From NCBI RefSeq assembly GCF_018918285.1, contig NZ_JAHLQF010000003.1:496001-560000 (forward strand): a stretch of DNA of 64,000 nucleotides, given 5' to 3'. Position 1 is the first letter of the stretch. Each line of letters opens with the position of its first letter. The position numbers and the translations under genes were made by a program. A model generated the notes under the pieces. The model was not told the DNA's origin, ran no database searches, and saw only the letters and a program-made list of their open reading frames with translations. This DNA comes from Clostridium mobile. Its GTDB lineage: Bacteria; Bacillota; Clostridia; Clostridiales; Clostridiaceae. Shown here piece after piece: positions 55,185 through 61,925 of this stretch.

Positions 55185-56240
55185 CTAAGGTAGTTCATTT
55201 AAAGATGCGAATCTATATCCTTTAGACTTAGCATCCTTAATAAACCAATCTAAAATTTCAGTATTAGTTTTTGATACTGCATGTAATAAATATATGCCGC
55301 CACTATGTGCTCTATCTAACAATACTTTTTTTGCAGTTTCATGACTTGGTTGCTTCTTAATATCCCAATCATTATATGCAAAACTCCAAAATATAGTTTT
55401 ATATCCTAAGTCTTTTGTATACTTTAGAGATAGCTCACTATATTTTCCCATAGGAGGTCTAAAGAATTTAGGCATTTTTTGTCCTGTAACTTCTTCAAAA
55501 GCTTTTTCTGTATCTGTAAATTCTTTTTCAAAGGCATCTTTACCTTTAAGAGCTGCTGAAGCCATGGAAGGATGAGTATTAGAGTGATTACAAACTAAGT
55601 GGCCCTCATCTACCATACGTTTAATTAATTCCTTATTACTATTGATATATGGTTTTACTACAAAGAAAGCAGCTTTTACATCATTTTCTTTTAAAATATC
55701 AAGTATCTTAGAAGTATAACCATTTTCATATCCTTCATCAAAGGTTAAATAAATAACTTTTTCAGAAGTATTACCTAAATAATAAGCTGAATGCTCATTA
55801 ATTATTTTAGCCACATCATCAGGTATACCTGATGGAGTACCATCCTTTTTAGGTACAAAAAACCAATCTCTTTCTTTTGTATTTAAATTGCTACTAACAA
55901 CATTAGAATTGGTTTGTTTTGAAGCATCAGTATCTTTTTTTGTTTCTGTAGTATTATCCTTTTTTTCTACATCATTTTTAGGTTCTTCTTTTTTAGGCTC
56001 TTCTTTCTTAGCTTCCTCTTTTTTAATCTCTTGTTCTTTTATTTTTTCACGCTCTTCTTCAGCTTTATCTTTCTTATCTTCTAAATTGTCCTCTTTTTTG
56101 TCATCGGTAACTACAGAAATATTATCAGTGTTATTAGTGTTATTAGTTTTATTTATAAATATTCCTAAGGCTGAAGATGCTACAAACAAGAATAGTAACA
56201 AACCTAGTAAAGACTTTTTTCTTTTAGATTTTCTTTTCAA
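55185..56240 (-). CDS. pdaA: Polysaccharide deacetylase, PdaA type (spore cortex muramic lactam)
   Basis: PdaA removes the N-acetyl group from muramic acid so that cortex muramic-delta-lactam can form. The product is about 351 residues: a basic N-terminus, one membrane anchor (SLLGLLLFLFVASSALGIFI), a low-complexity Lys/Glu/Pro linker (residues about 35-105), and a NodB domain. Its motifs are YLTFDEGYENG (the PdaA-specific form of TFDDG), HSNTHPSMAS, RPPMGKYSE, WSFAYNDWD and IYLLHAVSKTN. The TTG at 56240 follows AGGTGAT by six bases; the ATG at 56258 has no ribosome site. It is divergent from the methyltransferase. Confidence 0.88.
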   Translation of the reverse strand: MKRKSKRKKSLLGLLLFLFVASSALGIFINKTNNTNNTDNISVVTDDKKEDNLEDKKDKAEEEREKIKEQEIKKEEAKKEEPKKEEPKNDVEKKDNTTETKKDTDASKQTNSNVVSSNLNTKERDWFFVPKKDGTPSGIPDDVAKIINEHSAYYLGNTSEKVIYLTFDEGYENGYTSKILDILKENDVKAAFFVVKPYINSNKELIKRMVDEGHLVCNHSNTHPSMASAALKGKDAFEKEFTDTEKAFEEVTGQKMPKFFRPPMGKYSELSLKYTKDLGYKTIFWSFAYNDWDIKKQPSHETAKKVLLDRAHSGGIYLLHAVSKTNTEILDWFIKDAKSKGYRFASLNELP

Positions 56241-56349
56241 CTTTAAATCACCTGCCATTAATGATATACTTTATTTACTTTATCCCATTAGCTAAACATT
56301 AATGCTAAGTATAAATGTTAGTTCATGGGCTATTTCAACTAAAGTTTAT

Positions 56350-56399
56350 ATGGAATTAAAACTCCATCTGAACTAAGCTTCACTTTATATACGATGGAG
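56350..56399 (+). promoter_or_regulatory. Alternative hairpins covering the methyltransferase ribosome site
   Basis: CTCCATC at 56362-56368 is complementary to GATGGAG at 56393-56399, which contains the Shine-Dalgarno sequence. The same TCCAT could instead pair with ATGGA at 56350-56354. These exclusive pairings could mask or free the ribosome site. Confidence 0.35.
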
Positions 56400-56408
56400 A
56401 GATGTAAA

Positions 56409-58163
56409 ATGTATAATTTATTTACAGAAAAAATTGAAGAACTATACAATATTATTTTACAACCTATGGATCATATATACAAGGAAATAGCTGTAATAAA
56501 ATACAAGAACACTTTAAATATTACTGATACGGGAACATTTGGTGAAAAATACTTTAATATATTAAATGATAATAAAAGTACTGGGGTAGTTTATACTCCA
56601 ATTGAGATTGCAAACTATATTATAAAAAATACTGTAACTGAAGAAGAAGTAATTAATAATCCTTTTATAAAAATAATAGATCCTTCTTGTGGATGTGGTA
56701 ATATTATAATTCCCTTATACAAATATTTATATGACATATATCGAAATAATTTAGAGGAAATAAACAGAAAAAATGACATATATTTAAGTGAACTTAATAT
56801 AAAAGAACATATTATAAAAAATAATATATATGGAATTGATATTGATAAAATAGCTTTAAAGATACTTTTAATAGATATTTACATAGAAAGTGGAGTTGTT
56901 TATACTAATAATTTAAAAAATGATGATTTTTTAAAATTAGAAAGCAATGAAAAGTTTGATATTATAATAGGAAATCCACCTTACATTGGTCATAAACAGA
57001 TAGATAAAAAATATTCCAAGAAAATTAAGGAAATATATGGTGAAGTATATAGGGATAAAGGAGATATATGTTATGCTTTTTTTAAAGCTGCATTAATGAA
57101 CTCCTTTGTAAGTGGTAAAGTAAGTTTTATAGTGTCAAGATATTTTATTGAAGCACAACATGGTAAAGGTTTGAGAAAATATATATTAGATAATTATAAA
57201 ATAGAAAAAATAGTAGATTTTTATGGATTGAGACCTTTTAAGAATATAGGAATAGATCCAGCTATACTATTTTTAAAAATCAAAAATAATAATGACATAA
57301 GAGATTATAAAATAAATATAATCAAACCTAATCATAGAAAAGATAAAGAGGAATTTATTAAATACTTATGTAAAAGTGAAGAAAAAGATTCTAATAGCTT
57401 TTATTTAAATTATAAGTTATTAGATGAAGAAAGATGGATTTTAAGAGAAGAAAAAGAGTTAGATATAATCAAAAAAATAGAGAGTAGATGTTTTGATAAA
57501 TTAAAAAATATATGTGAAAGTAATCAAGGCATAATAACAGGATGCGACAAAGCCTTCATAGTAAATATGGATTATATAAAGGAGAAAGAATTAGAAAGGG
57601 ATATAATAAAACCTTGGATAAAAAGCAGTAATATAGATAAATTTAATGTAAGTATCAATGATAAATATATAATATATTTAAATGATGATGATATAGAGAA
57701 ATATCCCAATATAATGAAACATTTAAATCCTTTTAAAGAAAGGTTGTCTAAAAGAAGGGAATGTCAGAAAGGTATTAGAAATTGGTATGATCTTCAATGG
57801 GGAAGGAAAAAATCTATTTTTGAAGGAGAAAAAATAATATTTCCATATAAAAGTAGCAATAATAGATTTGCCCTAGATATAGGTAGTTATTATAGTGCTG
57901 ATATATATTCAATTAAGATAAAAGAAAATGTTGATTATGATTATAAGTTCTTATTATTTATACTAAATAGTAAAACCTATGAGTTTTATTTCCAATCTTT
58001 TGGCAAAAAACTTGGGGAGAATTTATATGAATATTACCCAAATACTATTATGGAATTATGTATTCCAAAAAGATTTCAAGTTAAAGATTTTAAAGAAGAA
58101 GAAATATACAACTACTTTGATTTTTGCAAGGAAGAAATTGATATTATAAGTAAGGGATTTTAG
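56409..58163 (+). CDS. camA: CamA-like orphan adenine-N6 DNA methyltransferase
   Basis: A 584-residue type II (Eco57I/TaqI-like) methyltransferase. The SAM site is VVYTPIEIANYI and DPSCGCGN at 91-98; the catalytic motif is IIIGNPPYIGHKQ, NPPY at 189-192. The target-recognition half contains NQGIITGCDKAF, RRECQKGIRNWYDLQWGR and IIFPYKSSNNRFALD. From memory, these segments match the C. difficile sporulation methyltransferase CamA (577 residues, CAAAAA target) far beyond general motifs. No restriction enzyme or specificity gene is adjacent. ATG at 56409 follows GGAG by nine bases. It is divergent from pdaA and next to the spoIIA operon. Confidence 0.85.
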   Translation: MYNLFTEKIEELYNIILQPMDHIYKEIAVIKYKNTLNITDTGTFGEKYFNILNDNKSTGVVYTPIEIANYIIKNTVTEEEVINNPFIKIIDPSCGCGNIIIPLYKYLYDIYRNNLEEINRKNDIYLSELNIKEHIIKNNIYGIDIDKIALKILLIDIYIESGVVYTNNLKNDDFLKLESNEKFDIIIGNPPYIGHKQIDKKYSKKIKEIYGEVYRDKGDICYAFFKAALMNSFVSGKVSFIVSRYFIEAQHGKGLRKYILDNYKIEKIVDFYGLRPFKNIGIDPAILFLKIKNNNDIRDYKINIIKPNHRKDKEEFIKYLCKSEEKDSNSFYLNYKLLDEERWILREEKELDIIKKIESRCFDKLKNICESNQGIITGCDKAFIVNMDYIKEKELERDIIKPWIKSSNIDKFNVSINDKYIIYLNDDDIEKYPNIMKHLNPFKERLSKRRECQKGIRNWYDLQWGRKKSIFEGEKIIFPYKSSNNRFALDIGSYYSADIYSIKIKENVDYDYKFLLFILNSKTYEFYFQSFGKKLGENLYEYYPNTIMELCIPKRFQVKDFKEEEIYNYFDFCKEEIDIISKGF

Positions 58164-58180
58164 CGCAGCTAAGATCCCTT
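58152..58180 (+). terminator. Hairpin at the end of the methyltransferase gene
   Basis: AAGGGATTTTAGC and GCTAAGATCCCTT form a 13-bp stem (one G-U pair) including the stop codon. The run that follows is only moderately T-rich. Confidence 0.6.
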
Positions 58181-58307
58181 AAACATTTTCCGGCCTTATT
58201 TAAATAAACTAAAACATATGCAATAATCAATTAATATCTAAAATTAATGATTTTATGTATAAAAAAACTATTATTGGAAAGAATAAATAATGCAATTTAA
58301 GAAAAAA

Positions 58308-58336
58308 GAAGGAAAAATATGTAATATGTAGAATAC
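58308..58336 (+). promoter_or_regulatory. Sigma-H-type promoter of the spoIIA operon
   Basis: GAAGGAAAA at 58308-58316 fits RnAGGAwWW. After 11 bases, GTAGAAT at 58328-58334 fits RnnGAAT. In Bacillus, spoIIA is transcribed by sigma-H with phosphorylated Spo0A. A weak reversed Spo0A-like box (TGGACAAA, 58361) lies downstream. The rest of 58181-58389 shows nothing else. Confidence 0.6.
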
Positions 58337-58389
58337 ATAAATTATTATATAATTAAAAAATGGACAAATAATAAACTGGGGGGAAAGAT

Positions 58390-58725
58390 ATGTACTTAAA
58401 ATTCGAAAATAAAGAGGATAAGCTTTTAGTTTACATGATGGGAGAATTGGATCATCATAGTGCAGAAGAAGTAAGAAGCAAAATAGATGATAGGTTAAGC
58501 AGAGAAGACATAAAAAAGCTTATAATGGATTTCTCAGGTGTTTCTTTTATGGATAGCTCTGGAATTGGAGTAGTTATTGGAAGATATAAAAAATTATCTC
58601 ATAACAAAGGCAAAGTATGTATTACCAATGTAACTGACTCAGTAAAAAGAGTGTTCGAGCTATCTGGAATGTTTAAAATAATAAAGGTATATAACAGTAA
58701 TAAAGAAGCATTAGAAAATATTTAA
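58390..58725 (+). CDS. spoIIAA: Anti-sigma-F factor antagonist
   Basis: A 111-residue STAS-domain protein. When dephosphorylated it binds SpoIIAB and frees sigma-F in the forespore. The phosphorylated serine lies in FMDSSGIGVVIGRYK, the standard site; the N-terminus MYLKFENKEDKLLVYMMGELD and the later VKRVFELSGMFKI are family-typical. GGGGGG precedes the ATG. First gene of the spoIIAA-spoIIAB-sigF operon. Confidence 0.96.
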   Translation: MYLKFENKEDKLLVYMMGELDHHSAEEVRSKIDDRLSREDIKKLIMDFSGVSFMDSSGIGVVIGRYKKLSHNKGKVCITNVTDSVKRVFELSGMFKIIKVYNSNKEALENI

Positions 58726-58740
58726 TGGGGGGAAAAAACA

Positions 58741-59169
58741 ATGTATGAAAACATGATGAAAATAGAATTTCTTAGCAAATCTGAAAATGAAAGCTTTGCT
58801 AGAGTTGCGGTAGCAGCTTTTGCATCGCAATTAGATCCAACCATAGATGAAATAACAGACGTGAAGACAGCTGTATCTGAAGCAGTTACAAACTCTATAA
58901 TCCATGGGTATGATAATAAAGAAGATATAATAAAAGTTGAAGCTTACATAAAGGATAAAGAATTAACCGTAATAGTATATGACAATGGTGTAGGGATTGA
59001 TAATATTGATTTAGCTATGCAACCTCTATATACTTCTAGACCAGACTTAGAAAGATCCGGTATGGGCTTTACTGTAATGGAATCTTTTATGGATAGTTTA
59101 ACCGTAGAATCTTCAGATGGAAAAGGCACTAAAATAATAATGAAAAAAGTTTTTAAATCGTTAAGTTAG
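58741..59169 (+). CDS. spoIIAB: Anti-sigma-F factor / SpoIIAA kinase
   Basis: A 142-residue GHKL-fold protein that holds sigma-F inactive and phosphorylates SpoIIAA. The ATP site is formed by [13 protein letters not shown] (N box), [17 protein letters not shown] (G1) and [14 protein letters not shown] (G2). Length equals the family norm. It begins 15 bases after spoIIAA; its stop lies 9 bases before the sigF start. Confidence 0.96.
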   Translation: MYENMMKIEFLSKSENESFARVAVAAFASQLDPTIDEITDVKTAVSEAVTNSIIHGYDNKEDIIKVEAYIKDKELTVIVYDNGVGIDNIDLAMQPLYTSRPDLERSGMGFTVMESFMDSLTVESSDGKGTKIIMKKVFKSLS

Positions 59170-59178
59170 GTGAAAAGT

Positions 59179-59937
59179 ATGAGTGAAGAAAGGGTAAAAA
59201 ATGTAACTTATGACTACGATGACAATATACAACTGATAAAAAAAGCTAGAGATGGCGATAAAGAGGCACTTAATAATGTAGTAGAAATAAACTTACCTTT
59301 AGTTTCTGCTATTAGTAAAAAATTTCTAAACAGGGGATATGAATACGAAGATATTTATCAAATTGGTTGCATGGGATTAATTAAAGCTATAAACAATTTT
59401 GACTCAAACTATGGTGTGAAATTTTCTACATATGCTGTTCCTATGATAATGGGAGAAATAAAAAGGTTTATAAGGGACGATGGTATCATTAAAGTAAGTA
59501 GAAGTATAAAAAATACTGCTAGAAAGCTACACTATGATAAAGAGGCTTTAGCAAAAGAGCTAAATAGAGAGCCTACTATTGAAGAGTTATCTGAGTATTC
59601 AGGTATAGATAAAGAAGAAATAGTATTTGCATCTGAATCTATAAATAATATGCAATATTTATATGATACTATTCATCAAGATGATGGTTCACCAATAATG
59701 TTGATAGATAAAATTAGTCAAGATTATGAAGAAGATAGTGAAATAGTAAATAGAATTGCACTTAAAGAAGCTATAAGTAAATTAGATGTGAAGTCTCGTC
59801 AAATTATAATGTTGAGGTATTTTAAAGATAAAACTCAAGTAGAGGTTGCTAAAATGTTGGGCATAAGTCAAGTACAAGTATCTAGAATTGAAAAAAGAGT
59901 ATTAAAAATGATGAAAGATAAGTTAAAAATAGGATAA
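59179..59937 (+). CDS. sigF: Forespore RNA polymerase sigma factor F
   Basis: Sigma-F is the first compartment-specific factor of sporulation. The 252-residue protein has region 2 (EDIYQIGCMGLIKAINNFD, FSTYAVPMIMGEIKRFIRDD), region 3 (TARKLHYDKEALAKELNREP) and region 4 with a helix-turn-helix (KTQVEVAKMLGISQVQVSRI). The ATG at 59179 is spaced from AGGTG; the GTG at 59170 overlaps it. Expression is coupled to its regulators upstream. Confidence 0.96.
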   Translation: MSEERVKNVTYDYDDNIQLIKKARDGDKEALNNVVEINLPLVSAISKKFLNRGYEYEDIYQIGCMGLIKAINNFDSNYGVKFSTYAVPMIMGEIKRFIRDDGIIKVSRSIKNTARKLHYDKEALAKELNREPTIEELSEYSGIDKEEIVFASESINNMQYLYDTIHQDDGSPIMLIDKISQDYEEDSEIVNRIALKEAISKLDVKSRQIIMLRYFKDKTQVEVAKMLGISQVQVSRIEKRVLKMMKDKLKIG

Positions 59938-59960
59938 ATTATATATCCTATTTTTTTTTT
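59928..59960 (+). terminator. Terminator of the spoIIA operon
   Basis: ATAGGAT (59929-59935) and ATCCTAT (59945-59951) form the stem, followed by ten T residues. The stem overlaps the sigF stop. Confidence 0.85.
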
Positions 59961-60020
59961 AGACTAAAATCTATATTTATGTGCAAAATATTATTAGCAT
60001 CTTTATAAGGAGTGAAAAAC

Positions 60021-60476
60021 ATGAAATCAAACGAAAAACAGATAAAAGAAAAATTTCAGACGTTATCAACTCAAACAGAGCCTACGAATAATACTTTGAA
60101 AAATTGTTTTTATGCATTTATAGTTGGAGGACTTATATGTGATATAGGGCAGTTTGTTAATAATTATTTTCTAAGTAAAGGCGTTCCCAAAGATGAAGTA
60201 GGTACTTATGTCTCCATAGTAATGGTATTTATAGGAGCTTTTCTAACAGGAATTGGTGTTTATGATAAGATAGCTAAATTTGGTGGCGCAGGAACAGTAG
60301 TACCTATAACTGGATTTTCAAATTCAATAGTATCTCCAGCTATGGAATTTAAAAAAGAAGGCTATGTATTTGGAGTAGGAGCGAAGATGTTTACTATAGC
60401 AGGTCCAGTGTTAGTTTATGGAATTAGTACTTCTGTTATAGTAGGGCTGGTGTATTATTTTTTAAAAATCTTATAA
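60021..60476 (+). CDS. spoVAC: Stage V sporulation protein AC
   Basis: A 151-residue inner forespore membrane protein of the SpoVA channel, which moves calcium dipicolinate into the spore and releases it in germination; SpoVAC has mechanosensitive-channel properties in Bacillus. Three or four membrane segments are visible (CFYAFIVGGLICDIGQFVNN, VSIVMVFIGAFLTGIGVYD, GPVLVYGISTSVIVGLVYY) with FGGAGTVVPITGFSNSIVSP. ATG follows AAGGAG by eight bases. A forespore promoter is expected, but I could not place it with confidence. Confidence 0.95.
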   Translation: MKSNEKQIKEKFQTLSTQTEPTNNTLKNCFYAFIVGGLICDIGQFVNNYFLSKGVPKDEVGTYVSIVMVFIGAFLTGIGVYDKIAKFGGAGTVVPITGFSNSIVSPAMEFKKEGYVFGVGAKMFTIAGPVLVYGISTSVIVGLVYYFLKIL

Positions 60477-60506
60477 TAAATTTATGGAATTTTAAGAGGT
60501 GATAAT

Positions 60507-61529
60507 GTGATAAAAAAAATGGGTAAGCAAACTATAAGAATAGATAGTAAACCTAGAATCATATCTGCTTTTAGTATAGTTGGTCCTAAAGAAGGAGAAG
60601 GTCCATTAAAAGATTATTTCGATGTGGTAGTAAATGATGACCTTATTGGTGAGGATAGTTTTGAGAAAGCAGAGAGTACCTTATTGTATAAAGCTGTAAC
60701 AGAAAGTATAAAGAAGGCTAATTTAAAAGAAGAAAATATAGATTTTTTGTTTGCAGGGGACTTATTGAACCAACTAGCCTCCTCTAGTTTTGCTGCAAGA
60801 GATATGAATATACCATTCTTTGGCTTGTATGGAGCTTGTTCCACAATGACTGAATCTCTATCATTGGCTTCAATGGCTATGGACGGTGGGTTTGCTAATC
60901 ATGTTGTGGCCGCTACATCTTCTCACTTTTCATCTGCAGAAAGACAATTTAGATTTCCACTAGAGTTTGGAAGCCAGAGACCACCATCTGCACAATGGAC
61001 TGTTACTGGATCGGGTTCTATGGTACTAGGGAAAGAAGGAAATTATCCTTATGTAACCTATGTAACAGTAGGAAAGGTAAAAGACTATGGAATAACTGAT
61101 GCAAATAATATGGGTGCGGCTATGGCGCCAGCAGCTGTATCTACACTATATAATCACTTTAAAGATACAGGAAGAAATCCAAAAGATTATGATGTAATAG
61201 CTACTGGAGATTTAGGAAAGATAGGCAAAAAAATAACTATAGAATTATTAAAAGATTATGGATATGACATTAGCAGTAATTACATAGATTGTGGTGAAGA
61301 GATATTTGATAATGAAAATCAAGGAACGGATTCGGGTGGAAGCGGATGCGGATGTTCTGCTGTAGTATATTGTGGGTACTTATATAATAATATGTTAAGC
61401 GGTAAATTTAAAAGAGTGCTAGTGGTATCTACAGGAGCATTAATGAGTCCTACATCTTCCTTGCAGGGAGAGACCATACCTGGAATAGCTCATGCAGTAG
61501 CGATAGAATATGGTACTGGAGGGGTATAA
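60507..61529 (+). CDS. spoVAD: Stage V sporulation protein AD
   Basis: A 340-residue thiolase-like-fold protein that binds dipicolinate on the forespore membrane. Family segments: PRIISAFSIVGPKEGEGPL, LFAGDLLNQLASSSFAARDM, FFGLYGACSTMTESLSLAS, SHFSSAERQFRFPLEFGSQR and DSGGSGCGCSAVVYCGYLY. GTG start after GAGGTGAT. It lies between spoVAC and spoVAE, the clostridial three-gene spoVA arrangement. Confidence 0.96.
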   Translation: MIKKMGKQTIRIDSKPRIISAFSIVGPKEGEGPLKDYFDVVVNDDLIGEDSFEKAESTLLYKAVTESIKKANLKEENIDFLFAGDLLNQLASSSFAARDMNIPFFGLYGACSTMTESLSLASMAMDGGFANHVVAATSSHFSSAERQFRFPLEFGSQRPPSAQWTVTGSGSMVLGKEGNYPYVTYVTVGKVKDYGITDANNMGAAMAPAAVSTLYNHFKDTGRNPKDYDVIATGDLGKIGKKITIELLKDYGYDISSNYIDCGEEIFDNENQGTDSGGSGCGCSAVVYCGYLYNNMLSGKFKRVLVVSTGALMSPTSSLQGETIPGIAHAVAIEYGTGGV

Positions 61530-61532
61530 GAT

Positions 61533-61895
61533 ATGTTAGGAGATTATGTTAGTTCATTTATTGTTGGTGGAATTATTTGTGTAATAGCTCAAATATTAAT
61601 AGATAAGACTAAATTTACTCCAGCAAGAATATTAGTAACATTTGTTACTGCAGGCGTTATATTAGGAGCGTTAAATATTTATGATTATGTAGTGGACATA
61701 GGAAATGCAGGAGCAACAGTACCATTACCGGGTTTTGGATACTCTTTGGCTAAAGCTACTATAAAAGAAGTCAATGAAAAAGGCTTAATAGGAGCTTTTA
61801 CCGGAGGAATAAAAGGTACAGCAGGAGGGATTACTGCTGCAATAATATTTGGATATATAATGGCATTGCTGTTTAATCCAAAGACAAAAAAATAA
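61533..61895 (+). CDS. spoVAE: Stage V sporulation protein AE
   Basis: A 120-residue membrane protein, the third core SpoVA subunit. It has four hydrophobic segments (YVSSFIVGGIICVIAQILID, ILVTFVTAGVILGALNIYD, and the two C-terminal ones) and the motif GNAGATVPLPGFGYSLAK, similar to the loop in SpoVAC. It begins three bases after the spoVAD stop. A bidirectional terminator follows. Confidence 0.95.
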   Translation: MLGDYVSSFIVGGIICVIAQILIDKTKFTPARILVTFVTAGVILGALNIYDYVVDIGNAGATVPLPGFGYSLAKATIKEVNEKGLIGAFTGGIKGTAGGITAAIIFGYIMALLFNPKTKK

Positions 61896-61925
61896 TATAC
61901 CCTAATTAGGGTATATTATTTTTTA
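61884..61925. terminator. Bidirectional terminator between spoVA operon and the PBP gene
   Basis: AATAATATACCC and GGGTATATTATT are perfect 12-base arms with a six-base loop and flanking A and T runs; convergent genes share it. Confidence 0.88.

Noticed and set aside
55888-56295. Plus-strand Ser/Leu/Phe-rich frame of 135 codons
   Set aside because: It is antisense to the Lys/Glu linker of pdaA; no ribosome site or family similarity.
56409-58163. Restriction-modification system
   Set aside because: Only a methyltransferase is present; neighbours are pdaA and spoIIA, and no endonuclease or specificity subunit is found.
59961-60010. Sigma-F/G promoter upstream of spoVAC
   Set aside because: GTGCAAAA and CATCTTTA are near the consensus, but too many positions differ to assign it.
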